A stretch of DNA of 64,000 bases from Polaromonas sp. (GTDB lineage Bacteria; Pseudomonadota; Gammaproteobacteria; Burkholderiales; Burkholderiaceae_C). The notes under the pieces are model-generated. The model was not told the origin of the DNA. It saw only the letters and a list, made by a program, of their open reading frames with translations, and did no database searches. The translations under genes were made by a program, and so were the position numbers. How positions within the stretch are numbered: position 1 is the first letter of the stretch; each line of letters opens with the position of its first letter. The stretch covers positions 62,001 through 126,000 of the forward strand of contig JAQGNE010000063.1 in the NCBI GenBank assembly GCA_028291985.1, in the 5' to 3' direction. Of the stretch, positions 48,782 to 57,717 are shown piece by piece.

Positions 48782-50779
48782 TCATTTGGCGCTGCCACTG
48801 CGCAGCAAGGTTTCTTCTGCCAGCGCCAGCGCCTCCGGCTTGCCTGAAAGCACCAGGGTATCGCCGGCTTCCAGCACAGCCTCATCATGCACAGGCGTCG
48901 CTTTGCCACTGCTTCTGCGCAGGCTGACCAGGCGCACACCCAGGCCATGCAGAGCCAGGCTGCCCACCGCTTTGCCCACGGTACGGATCCCAAGGGGCAA
49001 GGTGACCGTCGACAACCTTTCCTCACCAAGCTCATTGACGGTGTCGTCGTCGGCGCCGCGAAAGTAGCCACGCAGCAGGTTGTAGCGTGCGTCGCGCTGG
49101 TCCTGCACCACCCGGATCACGCGCCGCATCGGAACGCCTACCAGCGCCAGTGCATGGCTGGCCAGCATCAGGCTGCCCTCAATCGCTTCGGGCACCACCT
49201 CGGTCGCACCGGCTGCCTGCAGTTTTTCAAGATCGTGGTCATCCACCGTGCGAACAATCACCGGCACGGTAGGCGCATGCGCCCTGATATTGGCCAGCAC
49301 CTTGAGCGCGCTGTGTGTGTCGAGATAGGTCACCACCACGGCGCTGGCCCGAGCCAGCCCTGCAGCCATCAGGGCCTGCAGTCGAACCGCGTCGCCGAAA
49401 ACCACCGAGTCTCCGGCCGCGGTTGCCTGGCGCACCCGGTCAGGGTCAAGGTCCAGCGCGATGTAGGGAATGCCTTCGCGTTCCAGCATCTGACCAAGGT
49501 TCTGGCCGCAGCGGCCATAGCCGCAAATGATGACGTGCTTGTCGGCGTTGATGGACTTGCGCGCGATGGTGGTCATTTGCAGGGACTGCTGCAACCACTC
49601 GCTGGACACCAGCCGCATCACCAGGCGGTTGCTGTTCATGATGATGAAAGGCGTCGCCAGCATCGACATCACCATGCCTGCCAGAATTGGATTGAGCAGG
49701 CTTGGCGGCACCAGTCCGCTGTCGTTGGCCAGCGACAGCAGCACAAAACCGAATTCACCCGCTTGCGCCAGGTAGAGGCCGGTACGCAGCGAAACACCCG
49801 CCGTCGCGCCCAGAAAGCGCACCAGCACAGTCACCAAAGCGAGCTTGAAAAGCACCGGAACCGTCGCCAGCACCAGCACCAGCGGCCACTGCTTGAGCAC
49901 AATGCTCCAGTCCAGCATCATGCCGATGCTGATGAAGAACAGGCCGAGCAGCACATCATGAAAAGGCCGGATGTCCGTTTCCACCTGATGCTTGAACTCG
50001 GTTTCCGAGATCAGCATGCCGGCAATAAAAGCACCCAGGGCCAGGCTGAGCCCGGCCAGTTCTGTCAGCCACGCCAGCGCCAGTGTCACCAGCAGCAGGT
50101 TCAGCACAAACAGCTCTTCGCTCTTGCGCCTGGCAACCAGGGTGAGCCACCAGCGCATCACCCGCTGTCCACCGGTCAGCAACAGGCCGACCAGCACGCT
50201 GGCCTTGAAACCCGCCAGAACCAGCGCCATGAACAGCTGGTTGGGCGATGAACCCAGTGCCGGTATCAGCACCAGCAGCGGCACCACCGCCAGATCCTGA
50301 AACAGCAAGACGCCCATCACCCGCTTGCCATGCTCGGATTCAAGTTCCAGGCGCTCGGCCAGGAGCTTGACAACAATGGCAGTACTGCTCATGGCAATCG
50401 CGCCCGACAGCGCCAGCGCGGTTTGCCAGCTCATTTTCCAGGCGGATGGTGCGAGATACGCCAGAATAAGCGAGCCGACGGTCGCCAGCACTATGGTCAG
50501 CGTCACCTGCAGCAGACCGAGCCCGAACACATGGCGCCGCATGGACCGGAGCTTGGGTAAATTGAATTCCAACCCGATCACAAACATCAGAAAGACCACG
50601 CCGAACTCGCCCAGGTGCCGCACGCCATCGGCGTCTTCCGACAGCGCCAGCGCATTCGGTCCGATCACCACGCCAACAGCCAGATAGCCCAGCATGGGCG
50701 GCAACTTCAGCGAGCGACAGGCCACCACGCCCAGCACGGCGGCCAGCAGGTAAAGCAGTGTCAACTCAAGCGCACTCAT
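48782..50779 (-). CDS. CPA2-family cation:proton antiporter with RCK domains (KefC/YbaL type)
   Basis: 665 aa. About 12-13 membrane helices (MSALELTLLYLLAAVLGVVACRSLKLPPMLGYLAVGVVIGPNAL...) are followed by a TrkA-N Rossmann domain (HVIICGYGRCGQNLGQML, about 420-435) and a TrkA-C domain (SSGKATPVHDEAVLEAGDTL). The family exports K+ (or Na+) in exchange for protons, often under thiol or nucleotide control through the RCK domain. ATG 50779 was chosen over a longer start because it opens directly into the first helix. Confidence 0.93.
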   Translation of the reverse strand: MSALELTLLYLLAAVLGVVACRSLKLPPMLGYLAVGVVIGPNALALSEDADGVRHLGEFGVVFLMFVIGLEFNLPKLRSMRRHVFGLGLLQVTLTIVLATVGSLILAYLAPSAWKMSWQTALALSGAIAMSSTAIVVKLLAERLELESEHGKRVMGVLLFQDLAVVPLLVLIPALGSSPNQLFMALVLAGFKASVLVGLLLTGGQRVMRWWLTLVARRKSEELFVLNLLLVTLALAWLTELAGLSLALGAFIAGMLISETEFKHQVETDIRPFHDVLLGLFFISIGMMLDWSIVLKQWPLVLVLATVPVLFKLALVTVLVRFLGATAGVSLRTGLYLAQAGEFGFVLLSLANDSGLVPPSLLNPILAGMVMSMLATPFIIMNSNRLVMRLVSSEWLQQSLQMTTIARKSINADKHVIICGYGRCGQNLGQMLEREGIPYIALDLDPDRVRQATAAGDSVVFGDAVRLQALMAAGLARASAVVVTYLDTHSALKVLANIRAHAPTVPVIVRTVDDHDLEKLQAAGATEVVPEAIEGSLMLASHALALVGVPMRRVIRVVQDQRDARYNLLRGYFRGADDDTVNELGEERLSTVTLPLGIRTVGKAVGSLALHGLGVRLVSLRRSSGKATPVHDEAVLEAGDTLVLSGKPEALALAEETLLRSGSAK

Positions 50780-50926
50780 GCGGGGATAGTAGCTGACGAT
50801 GTGCGATGAACCGCCCTGAAAACCCGGTTGCACAAGGCACGCGCCCACCCTTGTCGGCAGCATCCTGGCGCCCAAGCCTTACCGGGGCGATGGGCACGTC
50901 TCTATAGAATGCGGAGATGGTTTTTG

Positions 50927-51541
50927 ATGCAGCACCGGCCCACACTGGGGTTGACCTTTCGCGCTTTGCCTGGCATTGACATGGCCAGCGTTGTTCCCGC
51001 GCTGGCGTTGCCGCCTGAACTGCTGCTCAAGGCCCAGGGCGTGCGAGCCGCGTTTTTTCCATGGCAGGGTGCTTTGGCTGAAGGCGGCTGCGACGTTTCC
51101 CCCGGCAGCAGAGCATCAGCACGCTGTGACCGCCAGGACCTGACCGGTTTGCATATGCTTCAAGACATGGGCTGCCTGCCGGTTGTGGTGATGGAAGCCC
51201 CTTATCAGCGCCTCCCACCTGTCCTTGCTGACGCTGGCGTTCGCATCTTGCAGGCAGGCGGTTCGGGGCAAGACCGCTGCCGCGCGGCCGACGCGCTGCT
51301 TCAAACTCTGGGCTTGTCCTGGCAGCAGACGGCCGCCATGGGTTACGACTGGCAGGATCTATCGTTGATGGGCCGCGCAGCGCTCAGTACAGCGGCCGCT
51401 GACGCACACCTGGAAGTCAGGGCGCGGGCGCAGCATGTCAGCCTTGCGCTTGCCGGCCATGGTGCCGCTCGCTCGCTCTGCGATGTCATCCTGGTGGCCA
51501 ACGGTCGTTACCTGGATCTGCTGGAAGCATGTTGCGCATGA
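50927..51541 (+). CDS. KdsC-like HAD-fold protein lacking catalytic residues
   Basis: 204 aa, GGAGATGG upstream of ATG 50927. Overall it tracks KdsC (3-deoxy-manno-octulosonate 8-phosphate phosphatase): HMLQDMGCLPVVV, QAGGSGQDRCRAADALLQTLGLSWQQ, VRARAQHVSLALAGHGAARSLCDVIL. But the nucleophile motif FFDVDGVLTDG reads FFPWQGALAEG (residues 43-53), motif II (SGR) reads MEA, and GDDWPDL reads GYDWQDL. Both catalytic aspartates are gone, so it is probably a pseudoenzyme or decaying. It overlaps lptC by four bases, the normal KdsC position. Confidence 0.8.
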   Translation: MQHRPTLGLTFRALPGIDMASVVPALALPPELLLKAQGVRAAFFPWQGALAEGGCDVSPGSRASARCDRQDLTGLHMLQDMGCLPVVVMEAPYQRLPPVLADAGVRILQAGGSGQDRCRAADALLQTLGLSWQQTAAMGYDWQDLSLMGRAALSTAAADAHLEVRARAQHVSLALAGHGAARSLCDVILVANGRYLDLLEACCA

Positions 51542-52188
51542 GCCCTGCCCTGCACAGGCTACGCAGCTCAGGCCGGATACTGCTGGGTCTGTGGGACCGG
51601 TTTTCCCTTTACCTTCCGGTTCTGATGATGGGGTTGCTCGGTCTCGGCACGTACTGGCTGGTGCGAAACGCGCCTGTCACCACGCCGCCTGGTGCGGCAC
51701 GCGAAGCCGTGCATGAGGCCGACTATTTCATGCGCGATTTCACGGTCAAAAATTTTGACGACAAAGGCCAGCTGAAGAGTCAGATATCCGGCATCGAGGC
51801 ACGTCATTTTCCGGACAGCGATACCCTGGAAATTGATCAGGGCCGCATCCGCAATATCGACCCTCAGGGACGGCTCACGCTGTCAAGCGCCAACCTGGTC
51901 CTGAGCAACGGTGACGGCTCCGAGCTTCAGCTGATGGGCGATGCGGTTGTGGTCAGAGAGGCCAGCCGGGACGCTGCTGGGCAGGAGCTTCCCCGTCTGG
52001 AATACCGCGGCGAATTTCTGCACGCGTTTGTCAATGAACAGCGCGTGACGTCGCACAAGCCGGTGGTCCTGACCAGGGGCAAGGACCGTTTCAGTGGTGA
52101 TACCTTTTCGTATGACAGCCTGTCTGGCGAGGCCGAACTCAAAGGCCGCGTAAAAAGCCTGCTGGTTCCCGGCCGAGCGCAGCCATGA
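51538..52188 (+). CDS. lptC: LPS export protein LptC
   Basis: 216 aa (ATG 51538, overlapping the preceding stop by four bases; ATG 51529 is an alternative). Single transmembrane helix (FSLYLPVLMMGLLGLGTYWLV, about 21-41) followed by the periplasmic OstA-like beta-jellyroll (YFMRDFTVKNFDDKGQLKSQI, LSSANLVLSNGDGSELQLMG, KDRFSGDTFSYDSLSGEAELKGRVKS). It docks LptA onto LptBFG to pass lipopolysaccharide outward. Unusually, lptA and lptB do not follow here; an SDR gene does. Confidence 0.9.
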   Translation: MSPALHRLRSSGRILLGLWDRFSLYLPVLMMGLLGLGTYWLVRNAPVTTPPGAAREAVHEADYFMRDFTVKNFDDKGQLKSQISGIEARHFPDSDTLEIDQGRIRNIDPQGRLTLSSANLVLSNGDGSELQLMGDAVVVREASRDAAGQELPRLEYRGEFLHAFVNEQRVTSHKPVVLTRGKDRFSGDTFSYDSLSGEAELKGRVKSLLVPGRAQP

Positions 52189-52252
52189 CCCGTGGCATCG
52201 GCTGCGTCCTCCGCCAGATCCCTTTCATCGACTTCCGCATGGAAGGCGCATC

Positions 52253-53029
52253 GTGTCAAAACTAGTTTTCATCACGGGTGCTTCCAGCGGTATCGGCCAG
52301 GCACTGGCGCTGCGGTATGTTCAGGCTGGCTGGCGACTGGCTTTGGTGGCGCGCCGCACTGCCGAGGTCAAAGCGTGGGCAGATGCTCACGGTCTCAACG
52401 CCAGTTGCTATGCGCTGTACAGCGCTGACGTGACGAACCCAGACAGCATCGTGGCTGCGGGGCAGGCCTGTACCGCGCGCCAGGGCGTGCCCGATGTGGT
52501 GATTGCCAACGCCGGTATCAGCGTCGGTATGGACACCCGGATGCGTGAAGACCTGGAGATCATGATGCAGACCTTTGCCACCAATAATGTGGGCGTTGCG
52601 GCCACCTTTCATCCGTTTATCGATGCCATGATGGCACGCGGCTCGGGGGCGTTCGTCGGTATCGGCAGTGTTGCTGGCATCCGGGGCTTGCCAGGTCACG
52701 GCGCCTATTGCAGCAGCAAGGCTGCCGTCATCAGCTACTGCGAAAGCCTGCGCGGTGAACTCAGACCGTCGGGAGTCAAGGTCGTGACCATCTGCCCGGG
52801 GTATATCGATACGCCGCTCACCCGGCAAAATCGCTATTCCATGCCTTTCTTGATGAAGGCAGAGGTTTTTGCTGAAAAAGCATTTGCAGCGATACAGGCA
52901 GGCAGCAGTTACAGCGTCATACCCTGGCAAATGGGCGTCGTTGCCAAACTGATGCGCTTGTTGCCGAATGCGGTGTTCGACAAACTGTTTTCGGGCCGTG
53001 CCCGAAAACACAGGCAGAGCCCATCTTGA
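52253..53029 (+). CDS. Short-chain dehydrogenase/reductase
   Basis: 258 aa classical SDR from GTG 52253 with GGAAGG upstream. TGASSGIG (residues 8-15), ARR after the second strand (NADP preference), VIANAGISV, GIGSVAGIRGLPGHGAYCSSK (Ser, Tyr, Lys) and CPGYIDTPL. It lies 64 bases after lptC and may be in its operon. Such SDRs are often annotated as 3-oxoacyl reductases; the substrate is unknown. Confidence 0.9.
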   Translation: MSKLVFITGASSGIGQALALRYVQAGWRLALVARRTAEVKAWADAHGLNASCYALYSADVTNPDSIVAAGQACTARQGVPDVVIANAGISVGMDTRMREDLEIMMQTFATNNVGVAATFHPFIDAMMARGSGAFVGIGSVAGIRGLPGHGAYCSSKAAVISYCESLRGELRPSGVKVVTICPGYIDTPLTRQNRYSMPFLMKAEVFAEKAFAAIQAGSSYSVIPWQMGVVAKLMRLLPNAVFDKLFSGRARKHRQSPS

Positions 53030-53125
53030 GGCGCCTGCGGTTATTCCTGATGAGTGGGCGACTGCATGGGCCGCGCGTTATGGACCCCTAAGGAAACATC
53101 ATCAACACTCCATCGTGCCCGCATG

Positions 53126-53160
53126 AAAAAAGGCTTCAATAGCCAAGATTGAAGCCTTTA
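53126..53160 (-). terminator. Intrinsic terminator
   Basis: GGCTTCAATCTTGGCTATTGAAGCC followed by a T-run on the minus strand (AAAAAA on plus); it ends the RRM-protein transcript and also suits the SDR gene from the other side. Confidence 0.88.
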
Positions 53161-53211
53161 CGCACCACGTGATGCAGTGTCCGCATAACGGGGCAGGATG
53201 AAACCGAGCAC

Positions 53212-53712
53212 TCAGTAGCTGCCGCGTCCGCCGCCGCCGCCACCAGAACGGCCACCACCGCCGTATGGGCTACGGAAGCCGCCATCGCCGCCACCGCCAC
53301 CCGAGCGTCCGCCGCCACCGCCATATCCGCCGCCACCGCTGCCACTACCGCCGCCATATCCGCCGCCACCGCTACCACTACCGCCGCCGTAACCACCGCC
53401 GCCGCTGGAGCCGCCACCACCATATCCGCCACCGCCAAAACCGCCAGTGCGGGGAGGCCGGGCTTCCATGGGCCGGGCTTCGTTGACAACCACGCTACGT
53501 CCACCGAGCGACTGGCCGTTCATGCCGTTGATGGCGGCCTGCGCGTCTGCATCGCTTCCCATTTCCACGAAACCAAACCCTTTTGAGCGACCCGTGTCGC
53601 GTTCCATCATGACTTTGGCGCTGGTGACAGCACCAAACTGGCCAAAAGACTGTTGCAGGTCCTCGTCGCGAACCGAATACGGCAAGTTGCCGACATAAAG
53701 TTTATTGCCCAT
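53212..53712 (-). CDS. Glycine-rich RRM RNA-binding protein
   Basis: 166 aa. One RRM domain (1-80): RNP2 NKLYVGNLPYS, RNP1 SKGFGFVEM. The rest (85-166) is almost pure Gly with Ser/Tyr/Arg (GYGGGGSSGGGGYGGG...), like cyanobacterial Rbp and plant GRP proteins induced by cold. AGGAG lies about 11 bases before the ATG. The upstream 5' region is long and AT-rich, as expected for a cold-regulated leader (inference). Confidence 0.93.
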   Translation of the reverse strand: MGNKLYVGNLPYSVRDEDLQQSFGQFGAVTSAKVMMERDTGRSKGFGFVEMGSDADAQAAINGMNGQSLGGRSVVVNEARPMEARPPRTGGFGGGGYGGGGSSGGGGYGGGSGSGGGGYGGGSGSGGGGYGGGGGRSGGGGGDGGFRSPYGGGGRSGGGGGGRGSY

Positions 53713-54399
53713 TAATAGGGACTCCTCTAGTACACAAAATCGAAAGCATTAACAAAAGCGATGGAGTCCCGAAGCACAACAAATCTATAGGTAGCGCTGT
53801 ACCGCGCGAAACTGACCGATCACCCGACCTTGCGGACGTGCCACGCCCACAGCGTGACATTATGCGCAATAACGGATATTTGCAAGCAAATATCGTAACC
53901 AGCTGAAAGCCGCTAACAGCGCGGCTGTTACGTTAATAAAGGCGAGCTGCAAACTGCCGGGCTTCGATCCTTCCTGATGCCGTTGGTTCATATTAACCCT
54001 GCAGTAAAAATCCGCGCTAACTTATATTCAAAGCATATGTATTTGCAGTACCGAGATAATGCAATTGCAGACCAGCGCGTCCTGGCAAAGCTCAGCCATT
54101 CAAGTGCAGCGGCTTTGTACCGACATGCGACCGGGCAGAACAGTCATGCAGTAACTGGAAATCGGCCGGCGGGCAAGTTAGCAGCCTATTGGCGCGTTCC
54201 CCGGATCGTCCTCGGCACCGTAGTCGCGCCAACGCCCCATGGCTTGCTGCATCGTCAACAGTTGATTTTTAAACTCGGACACGCATCGCATGCAGCAGGT
54301 GCAGCTGGAGTGCAAGCTGGTCCGGCAATGTCAGCAGCGCGTCTTTCCGGGCAATAGGCCGCTGGCTGCCCGCAGGTACGCCTGAGCACAGTAATTTTG
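53713..54399. other. Non-coding region upstream of RRM gene
   Basis: Nearly 700 bases. The part next to the RRM gene (to about 54070) is AT-rich and probably contains its promoter and leader. The remainder has only unsupported short frames. No RNA gene is recognised. Confidence 0.5.
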
Positions 54400-54626
54400 C
54401 GCCCATGTGAAGTCTGCCAACGACGTGTTTGAGAACGATTGTCTGATGCTGTGTGCATCAGGTTTTCAGCTGCGAGCGGTTGCCAAACGCCTGCGGCTTT
54501 GACGGCGCGGCCAGCAGGGTTTTCTGAAACCGCGTCTTCTGCCCAGGCCTCATTGCGCAACTGCAGCCGCGCAAAACGCATCAGACAGGTCCGATGTTCA
54601 AGCAGCGGGTCTTCGAAGGTGGACAT
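54400..54626 (-). pseudogene. Remnant of an ECF sigma factor gene
   Basis: From ATG 54626 the frame gives MSTFEDPLLEHRTCLMRFAR, LQLRNEAWAEDAVSE, the region-2 start of an ECF sigma factor. Directly afterwards the frame is lost; the expected continuation (TLLAAPSKPQAFGNRSQLKT, then VLKHVV) is in a different frame and ends in stops. Regions 3-4 are absent. Confidence 0.62.
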
Positions 54627-55060
54627 GGGACTCAGCCCAGCCAGGCATACGGCTTTCCGGACAAAACCACGATCCGGCAAAGCCGTGTCTGGCGGGATGG
54701 TAGACGCTGGCGCAGACTCCGGCAGGCTCATCCATACAGGAATATTTGTGACCGATTTTCATCTTCAACTGCCGGCTTTGCCAGGCGCTTTGCCGCGCTG
54801 GGTCTGTCTGTCGTGAACGTGGTGGGCGTGATATCGCTGAGCGAGATTGCGCCTGCAGCCCTGCAGCAGCAGGTGTCCTGGGGCTCGCTGCTGGCAGGGC
54901 TGGCCATTTACGGCTCGGGTTCCTAGTCTCTCGACCATTGTCTTTCAAGGCCGGATTTAGCCAGAATTTTTGACAAAAAGCCCTGTGAGTCCTCTAGAAC
55001 AGGCGTTGTATGCTATGTAAATAGTAGCGTGTTTGACGCCGGCCAGCATCAGACGGGTTG
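54627..55060. other. Intergenic decayed region
   Basis: A short hydrophobic frame ending at 54926 (NVVGVISLSEIAPAALQQQV, SWGSLLAGLAIYGSG) may be the C-terminal scrap of a membrane protein; no start or family can be assigned. Otherwise nothing is recognised until the metX leader. Confidence 0.4.
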
Positions 55061-55070
55061 TTATACTCAC

Positions 55071-55123
55071 CGGGCGCCGATTTGCCTCAGCTTGCGGGCG
55101 CGTAACAAGTTCCGCTAAAGACG
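55071..55123 (+). promoter_or_regulatory. SAM-II (SAM-alpha) riboswitch
   Basis: GCGCCGATTTG..CTTGCGGGCGCG then TAACAAGTTCCGCTAAAGACG matches the SAM-II layout (stem GCGC/GCGC enclosing TGATTTnnCC, then an AA-rich strand with AACAAG and GCTAAAG forming the pseudoknot). A -10-like TATACT lies at 55062-55067. Location in front of metX, the classic target, supports the call. It senses S-adenosylmethionine. Confidence 0.82.
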
Positions 55124-55137
55124 ACCGCCCACACCAG

Positions 55138-55172
55138 CCCGGCATCGCTTTCTTGGCGGCGCCGGGTTTTTT
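55138..55172 (+). terminator. Intrinsic terminator between SAM-II aptamer and metX
   Basis: CCCGGC and GCCGGG (55138-55143 and 55161-55166), followed by TTTTTT. It lies 15 bases after the aptamer and 22 bases before the metX ATG, so it could be the expression platform of a transcription-attenuation switch. Confidence 0.78.
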
Positions 55173-55193
55173 GTTTCTTGGACGGTCCTACAG

Positions 55194-56510
55194 ATGCTGA
55201 TTGCCACACCTCGGTCCATGCACTTTGCCAACGTTCTGCTGCTGCAGAGCGGCGCTGCGATTCGCGCCTATGACCTGAGCTACGAGACATACGGCAGGCT
55301 CAATGCCGACAAGTCCAATGCGGTGCTGATCTGCCATGCGCTCAATGCCTCGCATCATGTCGCGGGCTGCTATGCCGACGCATCCGGCCAGCCCATTGCC
55401 AGGTCAGAAGGCTGGTGGGACACCATGATCGGCCCGGGCAAGCCGGTCGACACCAACCGTTATTTCGTCATCGGCGTCAACAACCTCGGCTCATGCTTCG
55501 GCTCCACCGGGCCGATGCAGACCAACCCCGACACTGGCGAAAGCTATGGCGCCGACTTTCCGGTCATCACGGTGCAGGACTGGGTCAAGGCCCAGGCCAG
55601 GCTGCTTGACGCGCTGGGCATCCAGACGCTGGCTGCGGTGATGGGCGGCAGCCTGGGCGGCATGCAGGCGCTTAGCTGGACGCTGCAGTACCCGGGGCGG
55701 GTGCGCCATGCGGTCGTGGTCGCCAGCGCGCCCAACCTGACGGCCGAGAACATTGCCTTCAACGAAGTCGCCCGGCGCGCCATCGTCACCGATCCCGACT
55801 TCAACGGCGGGCACTATGCGCGCTACGGCGTGGTGCCCAAGCGCGGCCTGCGCATTGCCCGCATGATCGGCCATATCACCTACCTCAGCGACGATGTGAT
55901 GAACGAGAAATTCGGCCGCCAGCTGCGCCTGAACAAGGCGATTGCCGCGCAAGCGAGCGAGCCCGGTGAACAGCCGCCCCGAGCAAGTTCGGCCCCCCCG
56001 GGGGGCACCGCGGTACGCGCAGCGACAAGCGTGGGGGCCAGCGAACGCAGTGAAGGGCCGCCCCGAGCAAGTTCAGCCCCCCCGGGGGGCAGCGCGGTAC
56101 GCGCAGCGACAAGCGTGGGGGCCTATAAGTATTCGACGCAGGAGGTCGAGTTTGAAATCGAAAGCTACCTGCGCTATCAGGGTGACAAGTTCAGCGAATA
56201 TTTTGATGCCAACACGTATTTGCTGATCACGCGCGCGCTCGATTATTTTGACCCGGCCAGTGGTTTCGGCGGCGACCTGAGCCGCGCGCTGGCGCCGGCA
56301 ACGGCCAGGTTTTTGCTGGTGAGCTTCACCACCGACTGGCGCTTTTCGCCAGCGCGCAGCCGCGAGATCGTCAAGGCCCTGCTCGACAACCAGCGTGATG
56401 TCACCTATGCCGAGATCGATGCACCGCACGGGCATGACGCCTTTTTGCTGAATGACGCGCGATACCTGGGCGTGGTGCGCTCTTATTTTGAGAGCAGGAT
56501 CAGCGTATGA
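55194..56510 (+). CDS. metX: Homoserine O-acetyltransferase (succinyltransferase) MetX, with in-frame repeats
   Basis: 438 aa alpha/beta hydrolase-fold enzyme acylating homoserine for methionine synthesis (family about 375-385). Nucleophile elbow [12 protein letters not shown], Asp in [12 protein letters not shown] and His in [12 protein letters not shown] are intact; [29 protein letters not shown] is diagnostic. About 53 extra residues (258-310), two copies of [21 protein letters not shown], are inserted before [21 protein letters not shown]. It overlaps metW by four bases and follows a SAM-II riboswitch. Confidence 0.96.
   Translation: MLIATPRSMHFANVLLLQSGAAIRAYDLSYETYGRLNADKSNAVLICHALNASHHVAGCYADASGQPIARSEGWWDTMIGPGKPVDTNRYFVIGVNNLGSCFGSTGPMQTNPDTGESYGADFPVITVQDWVKAQARLLDALGIQTLAAVMGGSLGGMQALSWTLQYPGRVRHAVVVASAPNLTAENIAFNEVARRAIVTDPDFNGGHYARYGVVPKRGLRIARMIGHITYLSDDVMNEKFGRQLRLNKAIAAQASEPGEQPPRASSAPPGGTAVRAATSVGASERSEGPPRASSAPPGGSAVRAATSVGAYKYSTQEVEFEIESYLRYQGDKFSEYFDANTYLLITRALDYFDPASGFGGDLSRALAPATARFLLVSFTTDWRFSPARSREIVKALLDNQRDVTYAEIDAPHGHDAFLLNDARYLGVVRSYFESRISV
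55974..56123 (+). repeat. Two tandem GC-rich family B repeats inside metX
   Basis: Unit 1 (55974-56039) and unit 2 (56058-56123) are nearly identical 66-base blocks: CCGCCCCGAGCAAGTTCRGC, then CCCCCCGGGGGG (perfect palindrome), then CGGTACGCGCAGCGACAAGC and GTGGGGGCC. They are offset by 84 bases, a multiple of three, so the reading frame is kept. Confidence 0.95.
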
Positions 56511-57154
56511 GCGACGACATCAACCTGAACATGGCGCTCAGTGCCACACCCACCGCCGACATGCTTTCGATTGCCAGGCTGGTGCCGCCCGGCTCACGCG
56601 TGCTCGACCTGGGTTGTGGCGATGGCGCTCTACTCGCGCACCTGATCAGCGCGCGCGGATGCTCCGGCTACGGCGTCGAGATCAGCGACGCGAATCTGCA
56701 GGCCTGCGTGGCACGCGGCGTCAATGTGCTGCAGCTCAATCTGGAGGAAGGTCTTGCCATGTTCGGCGACAGCTCCTTCGATGTGGTGCTGCAGATCGAC
56801 ACGTTGCAGCACCTTCGCAATGCCGAGGTGATGCTGCGTGAGACAGCGCGGGTCGGCCGCACCGGGATTGTTGCCTTCCCCAATTTCGGCCATTGGCCGA
56901 ACCGCCTGGCGGTGCTGCAGGGGCGCATGCCCGTGACCAAGGTGCTGCCTTACCAGTGGTATGACACGCCCAACATCCGCGTCGGCACGCTGCGTGATTT
57001 CAGGGCGCTGGCCGAGCAGAACCAGCTGCAGGTGCTTGATGAGTTCGGCCTGCAGGACGGCCGCGACATACGGTTCTGGCCCAACGCGCGCGCCAGCCGG
57101 GCGGTGTTCAGGTTCAGGGGCAAGGTCCAGGGCCAGGGCAACGCCGGGCGCTAG
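56507..57154 (+). CDS. metW: Methionine biosynthesis protein MetW
   Basis: 215 aa methyltransferase-fold protein. The SAM-binding motif [12 protein letters not shown] (about 32-43) and the MetW signature [46 protein letters not shown] are complete. In several proteobacteria MetW is needed for MetX activity. Coupled to metX by an ATGA overlap. Confidence 0.95.
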   Translation: MSDDINLNMALSATPTADMLSIARLVPPGSRVLDLGCGDGALLAHLISARGCSGYGVEISDANLQACVARGVNVLQLNLEEGLAMFGDSSFDVVLQIDTLQHLRNAEVMLRETARVGRTGIVAFPNFGHWPNRLAVLQGRMPVTKVLPYQWYDTPNIRVGTLRDFRALAEQNQLQVLDEFGLQDGRDIRFWPNARASRAVFRFRGKVQGQGNAGR

Positions 57155-57165
57155 ACGACCAGGCG

Positions 57166-57717
57166 ATGCGCAAGCTGCTCATGCGCGCTGCTACACTTTC
57201 CAGCGCGGGATTTCAGCCTCCCGCATCTTCATCAGAACAGACGGTGTCCCGTCCAAGCGCTGGCAACTCACTGGAGTATTTGGTGGACACCGCTATTGTT
57301 TCTCCTATCCCGTCTTTTTCGATTTCCCCGCAGCAGCTCGCGCCTCGCCTGAGCATCGTTGACGCACCGCTGTTGCTCGACGTCAGGCCGCAAGCCCGAT
57401 ATGCCGCGAGCGACCGCATCATCGCTGGCGCGCAGCGCTGCGCACCAGAGGACATAGCCGCCTTCGCAGCCGCCCAGCAGCTACAGGACCCCAGGCGCGA
57501 GATCGTCGTGTATTGCGTTTACGGGCACCAGGTCAGTGCCGGCGCGGCGGCAATGCTGCGTGCAGCCGGCTTGAACGCCAGGCTGCTGGCGGGCGGTTTT
57601 GCGGGCGGCGAAAGCGGCGTCGATTCAGCGGCCGACATCGCCAACTGGAGAACCCACGCCTTGCCAACCGTGCCCAAAACCATGCCATCGAACGCGTCGA
57701 TGGAGCAGCGCACATGA
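57166..57717 (+). CDS. Rhodanese-domain protein paired with ChrA
   Basis: 183 aa. A rhodanese fold (about 55-165) with LLDVRPQARYAASDRIIAGAQRC and active-site Cys in VVYCVYGHQVS. It overlaps chrA by four bases. Similar rhodanese or ChrB-like proteins accompany chromate transporters and may sense or handle oxyanion stress. The first 45 residues lack homology signal, so the real start may be a GTG near 57283. A -10 like TATTGT lies nearby. Confidence 0.82.
   Translation: MRKLLMRAATLSSAGFQPPASSSEQTVSRPSAGNSLEYLVDTAIVSPIPSFSISPQQLAPRLSIVDAPLLLDVRPQARYAASDRIIAGAQRCAPEDIAAFAAAQQLQDPRREIVVYCVYGHQVSAGAAAMLRAAGLNARLLAGGFAGGESGVDSAADIANWRTHALPTVPKTMPSNASMEQRT

Noticed and set aside
48887..50251. 454-codon open frame antisense to the KefC-type gene
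   Set aside because: His/Gln/Arg-rich translation without any domain, opposite a clear antiporter gene; a codon-bias shadow.
53977..54357. 126-codon plus-strand frame upstream of metX region
   Set aside because: No ribosome site, no family, and composition changes along its length; the surrounding DNA looks decayed.
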